DNA from: Candidatus Auribacterota bacterium
GTDB lineage: Bacteria; Auribacterota; JAFGBW01
Assembly: GCA_016932965.1 (NCBI GenBank)
Contig: JAFGBW010000250.1
Location: 1 to 23,211 of the forward strand
Reading direction: 5' to 3'
Length of the DNA stretch: 23,211 nucleotides
The notes beneath the pieces are model-generated. The model was not told the origin of the DNA and searched no databases. It was given only the letters and a program-made list of their open reading frames with translations. The position numbers were made by a program, and so were the translations under genes. Positions 7,951 to 15,745 of the stretch are shown here, piece after piece; the stretch's first letter is position 1, and the number at the start of each line of letters is the position of its first letter.

Positions 7951-9771
7951 TCAGAACGAAACGGCTTCGCTCAGGTCTTTGGACGGGATCCCGGGACTCG
8001 GAGGATTCTTCATCCAAGCGGATGAATCCATAAACATCCTGAACCACAATTCCAGATTCACGTATTGCCAGAGATAAATGGAATTTCCCTCCGGAGAATC
8101 ACAAAAAATGCGAAAGGCTCTGAAGATTTTTTTCGCGTTCCAAAAGGGTCTTTCGCGAAAGGAAGAGGAGGTGAAAATTTCTTCCATTTCCCGCCTCAGG
8201 CATCCCCTGAACCATTCATGCTGCGGATTCACCACCGCTCTTTTGGAGGCGTTCCGGATTTTTTCCGGGAGCCTTGATTTAAACGCCTCCCGCATCAGGT
8301 ATTTTGTCTGGCTGTCGCTGATTTTATATTGGTCCGGAAGCAGCATGCAGAACTCCACAACACGGTAATCCAGAAAAGGGACCCTTAATTCCTTGCCGAA
8401 AGCCATGGTGGCCCGATCATTGAAACAAAGGACCCTGGGTAATTTTGTAAACCGCAGATCCCGGTACTGCATGTTTCTGAGCGCAGAAGAAAAGGGCTTT
8501 GGACAAACCCACGAAGTATCTGAAAACCGGCCTGTGAATTCAGGATTCAGTAAATCCGCACGCAAAAATGAAGTCCCGTCCTGATAGAGATTTTCATTGC
8601 GCGGCTGTGGATTACAGGAAAGAAAGGATTTATAGTACTCATAACCTGCTAAAATCTCGTCCCCGCCCTGGCCTTCAAGAAGCACTTTGACGTTATTCCC
8701 TCTTTCCATCCTATTCAGGCCGAAATAGGCGATCGTTGCAAGCCCTCCATAGGGAGCCTCCATGTGATACAGCAGTTTTTCCGCATCGTCCCAGAATGAG
8801 GCGGAAGAAAACCCGGCAGTATGAAACCGCCAGGGATGCCGTCTTGCCTTTAATTCCTCCACATGGATTGCCTCATCATATTTTGGATCGTTGAAAACAA
8901 CTGTGTAGGCATTGAGTGCTGCAGGGGTTTCCAGAAGCTCGTCAAACAGGAGGAGAAGCACCGAAGAATCCAGTCCTCCGCTCAGATGCAGCCCGATGGG
9001 GACATCCGAGCGCAGCCTGTATTTCACCGATTCCGTCAGAAGGGAAAGAAATTTTTCTTTTGCCTCATCAAACGGGATCCGCTGCAGCTCTTCATTTTCC
9101 TTTGGAATATCCCAGTAGGATTTCAATTCCATTGTTCCGGAATGTTTATGAAAAATCAGGGAGGTTCCGGGGGAAAGCGAAGCTATATCCTTGAAAAAAG
9201 TGCGACTGGAATGGTGATACCTGCCGTGGAAAAAATATTCATAAATGGCATATTCATCCGCAGCCGGTTTGACAAGACCGCTGGCCAGTATGGATTTTAT
9301 TTCAGAGGCAAAAACTAGGGTGCTGCCGTCAAAAAAATAATAAAAGGGTTTCACTCCCAGCCTGTCCCGGCTGCAGAAGAGTTTATTATTCTTGTTGTCC
9401 CAGAGGGCAAAGGCAAACATCCCGTTGAATTTTGTAACGCACTCTTCACCCCATTTCACATAGGCAGCAAGGATGACTTCCGTGTCGGTTTTGGTCACGA
9501 AAGCATATTCTTCCTTTAATTCCTCCCTGAGCTCCGGGTAATTATAGATTTCGCCGTTAAAAACGAGGATCAGCTGTTTTTTTTCAAAAACCATGGGCTG
9601 ACGGCCTGCGGAGGATAAATCTATGATGCTCAGGCGGCGATGCCCTAAAGAGACATCCTTTTTCATAAAGATTCCGCCGTCATCAGGCCCGCGGTAAGAC
9701 AAAAGGTCTGTCATCCGCAGAAAATGCGCCCTGTCCATCTGCCGGCCGATCACACCAGTGATACCGCACAT
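7951..9771 (-). CDS. asnB: Asparagine synthase (glutamine-hydrolysing) family amidotransferase
   Basis: A 606-residue protein starting MCGITGVIG, where Cys2 is the glutaminase nucleophile exposed after Met removal. Upstream in-frame codons run into the previous gene, so ATG 9771 is chosen; AGGG lies about 11 bases before it. The class II amidotransferase domain (about 2-190) includes SYRGPDDGG, LSIIDLS and FNGEIYNYPELR. The synthetase domain has the ATP-binding SGGLDSS at about 264-270 and later LEGQGGDEILAGYEYY. It hydrolyses glutamine and uses the ammonia to amidate a carboxylate activated by ATP. In a polysaccharide block the target may be a uronic acid or nonulosonate rather than aspartate, as known for such AsnB-like enzymes in O-antigen loci. 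That substrate is inference. Confidence 0.88.
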   Translation of the reverse strand: MCGITGVIGRQMDRAHFLRMTDLLSYRGPDDGGIFMKKDVSLGHRRLSIIDLSSAGRQPMVFEKKQLILVFNGEIYNYPELREELKEEYAFVTKTDTEVILAAYVKWGEECVTKFNGMFAFALWDNKNNKLFCSRDRLGVKPFYYFFDGSTLVFASEIKSILASGLVKPAADEYAIYEYFFHGRYHHSSRTFFKDIASLSPGTSLIFHKHSGTMELKSYWDIPKENEELQRIPFDEAKEKFLSLLTESVKYRLRSDVPIGLHLSGGLDSSVLLLLFDELLETPAALNAYTVVFNDPKYDEAIHVEELKARRHPWRFHTAGFSSASFWDDAEKLLYHMEAPYGGLATIAYFGLNRMERGNNVKVLLEGQGGDEILAGYEYYKSFLSCNPQPRNENLYQDGTSFLRADLLNPEFTGRFSDTSWVCPKPFSSALRNMQYRDLRFTKLPRVLCFNDRATMAFGKELRVPFLDYRVVEFCMLLPDQYKISDSQTKYLMREAFKSRLPEKIRNASKRAVVNPQHEWFRGCLRREMEEIFTSSSFRERPFWNAKKIFRAFRIFCDSPEGNSIYLWQYVNLELWFRMFMDSSAWMKNPPSPGIPSKDLSEAVSF

Positions 9772-9784
9772 GAGTTTTAACCCT

Positions 9785-10768
9785 TTACTTGTTTCCCTTG
9801 ACAGCCCACACCCGGTGATGTCCCTGGCCTGCGATGCGTTCCATCGCCTGTTCATGGGAAATAAGACCCTGTTTTTCCTCCCTGGCGGTATCGGCAACCG
9901 TGTCAATCACAGCCTGGCACAGATTTTTTCCGTGTCGGAACAGATTGACCGGTGCAATGTTGTACTCGACCCCTGAAGAAAATATCTTCTGAAACGAGGC
10001 CAGATCCTTTTCAAACTCTTCGAGAGATGCTTCATGGTCCCATTTGTCCCTGGGCATTCTTCTTATTTTTTCAAACCCGCGCACTTCGAGCATTTTTTCC
10101 ATGCGTTCCCAGGAATAAAAATCAAGGGCCGGGCAGAAAAGATCATCCAGAAAGGTCCTGCGCTTATTGGCCGGAAGATTCCCTCTGGCAATCGCCTCCT
10201 CAACCGCGGAAAGCCCGATGTCATGGGCGAGTTTCCTCAGAATCTCTATGAGGGGCCAGCGCATGCCGCCGTTCGCATAGACCAGGAGATAAAAAGAGCC
10301 GCCGGGTTTTAAAACCCTGGTCAGTTCATCAAGCGCCTTGTCCGGATCGTCGGTGATCATGAGGACTCCGGCAAACCAGATGCAGTCAAAATAGTTGTCT
10401 TCAAAGGGGATATCGAGAACCGAGGCCTTCTGAAAATTGGCCTGGGTGATGCCGAGGCCTTTCGCCCTGCGCGCTGCATCTTTAAGACCCTGGTCGCCCA
10501 AATCAATACCCTGGACTTCAGAAGCCCCGAGAGAGGCCATGGCAATGCTGTTTCTCCCGCCGCCGCAGCCGGCATCAAGACATTTTTTATTCTTAAAGAA
10601 ATCCCCTGGTATTTTCCAGTCCGCCAGACGTTTATAAAACAATTCCACGGATTCCTTGAATAACACCTCATCATACTGGGGCCAGAGGTTCTCAAAGAGA
10701 GAACCCGTTTTATTTTCAAGGGTTTCGCGTCTCTTACTTCCGGTCGTATCTGATTTTGTTTTTTTCAT
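9785..10768 (-). CDS. Class I SAM-dependent methyltransferase
   Basis: A 327-residue protein with a Rossmann-fold methyltransferase core. CLDAGCGGGRNS at about residues 63-74 is the SAM-binding motif I, EVQGIDLG (about 84-91) supplies the acidic motif II, and the segment around DCIWFAGVLMITDDPDKAL followed by RVLKPGGSFYLLVYA matches motifs IV to VI of the type-11/UbiE-like group. A strong ribosome site AAGGAAGG precedes the ATG at 10768. The C-terminal 130 residues are outside the core and may bind the substrate. The gene ends 13 bases before asnB. A role in methylating a sugar or lipid-linked intermediate fits the operon, but the substrate cannot be read from the sequence. Confidence 0.82.
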   Translation of the reverse strand: MKKTKSDTTGSKRRETLENKTGSLFENLWPQYDEVLFKESVELFYKRLADWKIPGDFFKNKKCLDAGCGGGRNSIAMASLGASEVQGIDLGDQGLKDAARRAKGLGITQANFQKASVLDIPFEDNYFDCIWFAGVLMITDDPDKALDELTRVLKPGGSFYLLVYANGGMRWPLIEILRKLAHDIGLSAVEEAIARGNLPANKRRTFLDDLFCPALDFYSWERMEKMLEVRGFEKIRRMPRDKWDHEASLEEFEKDLASFQKIFSSGVEYNIAPVNLFRHGKNLCQAVIDTVADTAREEKQGLISHEQAMERIAGQGHHRVWAVKGNK

Positions 10769-10811
10769 ATAAAAACCTTCCTTCAGCTTTATGAATGATT
10801 CCGTTGCAATT

Positions 10812-12041
10812 TCAATTAATGATCCTGTTTTTTACTTTTACCAGAAAAGGCCGGACCTGATACACCCATATCCTCATCAATTCCCTGAAAAAATGCCAGG
10901 AAAGATTGTCTTTTTTTTGCCAGTCCGCGGCCTTCATTCCCTGAAGGTGCTGCATCGCAGCTTCAAAGGATTTCAGGGCCAGATCCGCTGATTCCCTGAT
11001 TCCGTCGAAAAGCGCAAAGTGGTATTTGGCAAAGGTCACGGTATTGAAGACCCAGGTGAGTTTTGTCGCCAGAACCGACGGAGCATAGGTGGAAAAACTG
11101 CAAACCTGTTTTCCGCGGCAGAATGCCATAAGATCACGGCTGATTTCAAGGGCCTTATCACGAACAAGGGCGCCCTGATAAAAATAAAGCGGTTTAACAT
11201 AGGGGAATGCTTTTTTCCTGTGGAGCTGAAAAATGTAGCTGTGAAAATCAAAATAATGGTTTGGCCGGGCCATTAAACAATACTGCCACAGGTAATGGAC
11301 TTCAGGGCACTTTTCAGTATCGTTTTCATCAAACTCCCAGTACAGGTTGAATCCTGCATGATTACAGCCGTTATACCCGTAAAAAAATCCGTCCGGATTC
11401 ACCTTCGGAATAACATGAAAAACCGTATCGGCATATTTCTTCCGGTTCTCAGGAAGCGAAAGATGCTCCATGATCTTTTCTGTAGCGATGGTATCGCCTT
11501 CAGGAAAATGAAAACCCGAGGAAATCATCACATTCAGGGATTCGGAGGAAGGTTCGCCATAACGGTAACATGAAAATTCCCTGCACCCGATGCTTTTGCC
11601 GTTGGGGACCCTCACGGCTTTTCCCATTCCGGCGAGATACTCAAAAAGCTTTTGAAGTCTTTCATGGGAGCGGTAATAGAAATTCGCGATATAAAGGGTC
11701 TGCCCGGCTTCCAGGGTTAACGGGATGTGATATTTTTTAAAGGTATCTGTCTTTGAAAAAATCTTTAACCGGTGAAATTCATTCTGCGTATTTTCAGCGG
11801 CATATAGCAGCGCATCATAAACCATTTCCTCTTCCACGGATTCACAGCCGAAGGAAATGTAAAGGGACTCTGACGTATTCCCAGAATTTTTGAGATCAAA
11901 AGCGAAATGGCAGCTGTAATCATGCGTCTTGCCATCAGACTGGGTTGCGGTCTCTTCACGCATGGCCATGTAAATATTGGCCCACTTAATCCGGTAACGT
12001 CCCGGGATGGAGCCGCTGAAATCCGATTTTATCTCGATCAT
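10812..12041 (-). CDS. M14-family zinc carboxypeptidase-like protein with CCP-type N-terminal domain
   Basis: Residues 1-110 (MIEIKSDFSGSIPGRYRIK) resemble the beta-sandwich that precedes the catalytic domain in cytosolic carboxypeptidase-like M14 proteins. The catalytic part shows GFHFPEGDT with the HxxE zinc pair (about His178, Glu181) and PKVNPDGFFYGYNG. It continues with the substrate-binding stretch AGFNLYWEF and the third ligand in NHYFDFHSYIF (about His267). The usual C-terminal general-base glutamate is not obvious: VFNTVTFAKYHF lies where it is expected. The enzyme may cleave C-terminal residues or act as a deacylase. I chose ATG 12041; the frame stays open to a TTG at 12110. It is transcribed with the methyltransferase 43 bases downstream. 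Confidence 0.72.
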   Translation of the reverse strand: MIEIKSDFSGSIPGRYRIKWANIYMAMREETATQSDGKTHDYSCHFAFDLKNSGNTSESLYISFGCESVEEEMVYDALLYAAENTQNEFHRLKIFSKTDTFKKYHIPLTLEAGQTLYIANFYYRSHERLQKLFEYLAGMGKAVRVPNGKSIGCREFSCYRYGEPSSESLNVMISSGFHFPEGDTIATEKIMEHLSLPENRKKYADTVFHVIPKVNPDGFFYGYNGCNHAGFNLYWEFDENDTEKCPEVHYLWQYCLMARPNHYFDFHSYIFQLHRKKAFPYVKPLYFYQGALVRDKALEISRDLMAFCRGKQVCSFSTYAPSVLATKLTWVFNTVTFAKYHFALFDGIRESADLALKSFEAAMQHLQGMKAADWQKKDNLSWHFFRELMRIWVYQVRPFLVKVKNRIIN

Positions 12042-12176
12042 ATTGTCATCTGTCTGATAGAGCCCTCTCACGACCTGTTTATCCCGCGAAATTGGACCCC
12101 CCGTGGTCAAGCCATGAGATGACGCAACGGAACGGATACTGCAGCTGTGCAGAGGGCTTTAAGTTTAAAATTGTTC

Positions 12177-12205
12177 TTTGTATGGAATAAGGGGCTGAAG
12201 GTCAA
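12177..12205 (-). promoter_or_regulatory. Possible sigma70-type promoter for the M14 gene
   Basis: On the minus strand TTGACC is followed after 17 bases by TACAAA, a fair match to -35 and -10 boxes, about 140 bases upstream of the M14 start. It overlaps the gap between the broken membrane-protein gene and the M14 gene. This is a pattern match only, in an AT-rich region. Confidence 0.25.
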
Positions 12206-12209
12206 TATA

Positions 12210-12958
12210 TTATTGAGCCTGACCACAGACCCGATTCTGCAGACGGAAAAAATATTCCCAGGCAGCGGACAATATCTTATTGGAACTGATGAGCGTGTTC
12301 AGAAGGGCGGTATCCTGCTCATTAAAAGGATGGTATCGGAGTAAAATCAGGCGATAAAACACCAGGAAAAGGAAATTCAAAGTAAGCAGACTCCAAAGGG
12401 AATGGCAGAAAGTTCCGGGAATATAAAAAACGAAAAGCAATATTCCGTTTACAATGAAATATCTTGTATACTCCGAAAAACGGTAACAGATATCTTCATC
12501 TTTTTTCATCCGGTAATACACCAGAAAATTTTTCAGCAGATCCCCAAAGGTTGTGACCAGAGCCACCGTAATCTCAGCAGGAAGCCGTCTGGATGTATCA
12601 AAAGACACAAAATCCAAATAGAGTTCAAGAGAAGTCTTTCCCTGTTGAAAGGCCCTGCTTATGGCATCAAAAACCATCAAAGTCTCTGTGTCTTCAACCA
12701 TGGCATCGCCGTGCTCATATGAAAGCATAAGTTTTGCGACTATAGCCGGATTTTCAAGGATGATTGTCTGAATACGCGCGTGCTGATCTGAAGTTCCATT
12801 ATAATAAACTAATAACTCACAAATCCTTTAATAAGTTCTTTCATTGAATAAGGATAAAATTCCTTAGGAGTGATTGTATTTACAGCCTCAACGAGCGAAT
12901 TTACATAATAATTGTCATTGAACCTCCCTGCAGCAAGCTGCAGGGAATCTTCGTTCAT
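12210..12958 (-). pseudogene. Unrecognised protein with two C-terminal membrane helices, one frameshift
   Basis: A first frame ends in KEFYPYSMKELIKGFVSY and a second continues ICELLVYYNGTSDQHARIQT then LENPAIVAKLMLSYEHGDA. Adding one base to the A-run (TTT at 12827-12829 on the plus strand) joins them into about 250 residues ending at 12210. The C-terminal part has two hydrophobic helices in YFIVNGILLFVFYIPG and LLTLNFLFLVFYRLIL. I do not recognise the family; the soluble N-terminal part is helical and charged. The 5' end is crowded by a REP-like palindrome whose translation (LQLAAG) lies in the apparent N-terminus, so the true start may be lost. It is the first gene of the minus-strand operon-like row. 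Confidence 0.55.
12926..12945. repeat. REP-like perfect palindrome (9-bp arms, 2-base loop)
   Basis: CCCTGCAGC-AA-GCTGCAGGG followed by GGAAT-type context. The element has the form of short palindromic repeats scattered in genomes that carry REP-associated transposases. It falls at the apparent 5' end of the frameshifted membrane protein gene. Confidence 0.6.
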
Positions 12959-12984
12959 AAGGAATTGTTCTTTTAATGGCCTAA

Positions 12985-13004
12985 CCCCGCAGCAAGCAGC
13001 GAGG
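12985..13004. repeat. Second, degenerate REP-like palindrome
   Basis: CCCCGCAGC-AA-GCAGCGAGG shares the core GCAGCAAGC and the trailing GGAAT with the copy 59 bases away, but its arms match at only 7 of 9 positions. The pair therefore looks like two related elements at different stages of drift. Confidence 0.5.
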
Positions 13005-13219
13005 AATGCGGCCTGCGAATTCAAACAAGTTATAACATAAAAAATCATACAGACTGGCGATTCCCGCAATTTATTTTTTTCTGAAAAAATATAGTGTTAA
13101 AGTTGGTAACGGAGGATATGGAAAACAGAGTTCTTAGAGACATATCTTTTAAGAGGAGTTGAATCGGATTTGAAAAGATTCGGTAAAAACAGAGTTATCA
13201 ATTAAAAGGAACTACCCTA

Positions 13220-13868
13220 TCAGTTCATCAGGTATTTCAACGGCAATTCCTCCTGACAATTCTGGAAATCATCTAAACACGGCTCAAAGACTGTGCCCTT
13301 GATCTCCGGTTCTTCCGGCGGCGAAGCCCTGAATGATGATTCCTGCTCTTCCCATAATTTCAGATGCCGCAATATCTTCTCAACTACAGCACGATGATCA
13401 ATAAACGCAATGATTCTCATGAACCCTCCGCAGTTCGGACATTCCAATGGATCTAACTCCCAAACCTTTTTGATCAGCTCCCGCCACTTTTAAGACAAAA
13501 CTTATCTTGGCCCATATTCTGAAACATCAATCACTTCTATTCCTGATTCTTTTGCTATTTCAGCTTTTTCCTGAAGAATGGATTTTGCCTTCATCCCACG
13601 GCATTTGTTGCTGTAACGGCAATCATATCGCACCATCTGGAATCCTTTATCCGATATATGGTTCGTCACTGCCGCTATAAAATCCAGGGCCGTGAATACC
13701 TCAAAGTTCCAACGGGTCTTTACGCTCGGCTTGGACCGGTAAATCACAGTCCCGGTCTTCTCAAAATACAGCATCTTCTCTTCCTTGAAAGGGTTCCGGA
13801 TAATGTACTGGGCTATCCGCTCCAGACATTCTCACGTTGCGGTTATAGAGTAAGGAGGATTTTTATCC
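13220..13868 (-). pseudogene. IS91-family (Y2) transposase remnant, C-terminal part
   Basis: One minus-strand frame reads CLERIAQYIIRNPFKEEKML, FEKTGTVIYRSKPSVKTRW, LDFIAAVTNHISDKGFQMVR and YDCRYSNKCRGM. It ends with the zinc-ribbon-like PLECPNCGGFMRIIAFIDHR and VVEKILRHLKLWEE. These strings match the C-terminal half of IS91/IS801-type transposases as I know them, including the IPDKGFQ-like and YSN motifs. In-frame stops lie at 13832-13834 (just after a probable small deletion), 13502-13504 and 13490-13492. The catalytic N-terminal half with the HUH residues is missing. It is a dead element beside the polysaccharide block and may mark how the block arrived. Confidence 0.8.
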
Positions 13869-14036
13869 GTATATAAATAATTTCAAAAACTTATTTCCGG
13901 CGCCTCTTAATTTATAACATTTTGAGGGAAAACGCCTTCCAATATAGAAGGCTTGATTACAAAAAAACATGACAACTGAATTTTATTATCGCGAAATACA
14001 AAAAAATGAGTTAAAGGGAATAAAATTTACCATTGT

Positions 14037-14040
14037 GGAG
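14037..14040 (+). promoter_or_regulatory. Ribosome binding site deciding the TTG start of the GT39 gene
   Basis: GGAG lies eight bases before TTG 14049, whereas no ATG with comparable spacing is nearby. It supports TTG as the initiator. Confidence 0.6.
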
Positions 14041-14048
14041 CACTCCTG

Positions 14049-15713
14049 TTGAAATTACTTACAGACATAAGGACTTATCTCACCCTGGGTTTTTCAATTC
14101 TTTTTTTCGCAGGATTGGGACGGATACCTCTCATGGAGCCGGATGAAGGCAGATACCTGGAGATACCCAGGGAAATGATCCTGACCGGCGATTATGTATT
14201 ACCCCATTTAAACGGCGTATTGTATTTTGAGAAACCCCCTCTTTATTACTGGCTGAACGTTTTATCCATCAGGATTTGGGGACTGAACGAATTTGGAGCC
14301 CGTTTCTGGAACGCTCTATTCGGCCTGTTGGGTCTTGGAATCGCCTGGTTTCTCGGAAAATCCATGAAAGGAGAAAAAACCGGTCTGTACTCTGTTCTCA
14401 TTCTTGGCACCACTCCTTTGTATTTCCTATTGTCCAGAATCAACATCATTGATATGGCATTGAGTTTTTTCCTGAATCTGGCTCTGTTATTCTTCTGGAT
14501 TGGATGTCAGAATCCTGAACGTTCGGGAAAAAAACTGGCCTGGAATCTCATGTTTATATTCTGCGGCATGGCTGTCATGACCAAAGGGCTGATCGGGATG
14601 GTTCTGCCCGGAGCAATTATTGTTCTTTTTATGATCATCACCGGAAAATGGAACCTCTTAAAAGATATGCCTTTTATCACCGGCATTCTTCTTTTTCTCT
14701 GTATCGTTCTTCCCTGGCATATCCTGGCTGCACGGCGGAATGAGGACTTTCTGTATTTTTATCTGGTTCGGGAACATTTCCTGCGCTATGCCACCTCTAT
14801 CGCTAAGAGACAGGAACCGTTGTGGTTTTTTTTTCCGGTTATAATGATCGGATTCCTTCCCTGGTCCTGCTTGTTTTTTTCTGCGGCCGGTACCTTAAAA
14901 AAAATATCTTTCGATTCGATCAGAGAGAATACAGGGAATCTTTTTTTATCTCTCTGGGCCGGGATTATTTTTCTCTTCTTTTCCCTCTCTCAATCCAAGC
15001 TGATCCCGTATATTCTTCCTGCTGTTTTACCTTTTTCCATTCTCCTTGCAGGAGCATTTAATCGGATCACTAAAAAAATGAAATGGGACAAGCCGTCCAG
15101 GATTGGCATTGGATTTTCCTCTTTATTTGTTTTATTGTTCGGAATGGCAGGAAGTTATGCAGGTTCAGGACAATTAAAAAATTATCCGGGTTTTGATGTT
15201 TTTTCCCCCGTATTATTCTTACTTGGATTCCTGATTGCAGTGTTATCGCTGTGGATTTTGATCCGGCATGCTGCCTGGCAGCCGGAAAAATGGCTCTTCA
15301 TTAATTTCATTCTTTCTCTTTTCCTTTTAATCATGGCTTTAAATGCAGCCATGCCTATCGCAGAGGCCAGGACTTCAAAAGCATTCACGGAACAGCTAAA
15401 AACAATCGTAAAAGAGGAAGACGAATTATACGGTTTTCATTACTATCCGCAAAGCTACCCCGTATACAGGGGACAGCTGATTGACCTGGCCGGATTCCGC
15501 GGTGAACTGGAATTCGGTATATCCAAACTGACAAGAGAAGAAAGAACGAAACGTTTTCCCTTCATCAGGGAGTTTAAAAAAATATGGAATTCAGAAAAAA
15601 GAATTTTCCTGATCGTTAAAGACACCTGGCTGTCCCATCTGAAAAAAGAAGGATTTTCTCATTATAAAATTCACTGTCAAAAGAATTCCCTTTATCTGAT
15701 CAGCAATCATTAA
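14049..15713 (+). CDS. Glycosyltransferase family 39 (ArnT/PMT-like) membrane protein
   Basis: A 554-residue polytopic protein. EPDEGRYLEIPREM at residues 30-43 in the first external loop carries the Asp-Glu pair shared by ArnT and protein mannosyltransferases. It is followed by YFEKPPLYYWLN and a long row of hydrophobic helices, then a soluble C-terminal part from about residue 430. Family members transfer a sugar from a polyprenyl-phosphate donor to lipid A, protein or glycan on the outer face of the inner membrane. Lipid A aminoarabinose transfer is possible, but no arn genes are visible, so the donor is unknown. It starts with TTG at 14049 behind GGAG. The gene follows the IS91 relic and converges on treT. 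Confidence 0.85.
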   Translation: MKLLTDIRTYLTLGFSILFFAGLGRIPLMEPDEGRYLEIPREMILTGDYVLPHLNGVLYFEKPPLYYWLNVLSIRIWGLNEFGARFWNALFGLLGLGIAWFLGKSMKGEKTGLYSVLILGTTPLYFLLSRINIIDMALSFFLNLALLFFWIGCQNPERSGKKLAWNLMFIFCGMAVMTKGLIGMVLPGAIIVLFMIITGKWNLLKDMPFITGILLFLCIVLPWHILAARRNEDFLYFYLVREHFLRYATSIAKRQEPLWFFFPVIMIGFLPWSCLFFSAAGTLKKISFDSIRENTGNLFLSLWAGIIFLFFSLSQSKLIPYILPAVLPFSILLAGAFNRITKKMKWDKPSRIGIGFSSLFVLLFGMAGSYAGSGQLKNYPGFDVFSPVLFLLGFLIAVLSLWILIRHAAWQPEKWLFINFILSLFLLIMALNAAMPIAEARTSKAFTEQLKTIVKEEDELYGFHYYPQSYPVYRGQLIDLAGFRGELEFGISKLTREERTKRFPFIREFKKIWNSEKRIFLIVKDTWLSHLKKEGFSHYKIHCQKNSLYLISNH

Positions 15714-15719
15714 TTACAA

Positions 15720-15732
15720 CCGCCTCAGGCGG
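15720..15732. terminator. Short GC hairpin between convergent genes
   Basis: CCGCC-TCA-GGCGG lies 7 bases after the GT39 stop and 14 bases from the stop of the opposing treT-like gene. The stem is only 5 bp and no T-tract follows on either strand, so termination is a weak guess. Confidence 0.3.
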
Positions 15733-15745
15733 ACATAACACACCC

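Noticed and set aside
9772-9906. N-terminal extension of the AsnB-like protein
   Set aside because: It would displace the catalytic Cys2 from the N-terminus and overlap the end of the upstream methyltransferase gene.
13118-13162. A 14-codon frame (MENRVLRDISFKRS) behind GGAGG
   Set aside because: The ribosome site is good, but the frame is too short and isolated next to a dead transposon to support as a gene.
3873-13868. Uniform sequencing error as the sole cause of the broken genes
   Set aside because: Damage is clustered in some genes while others of 1-1.8 kb are clean, and one gene has substitutions only. It remains possible for single homopolymer sites.
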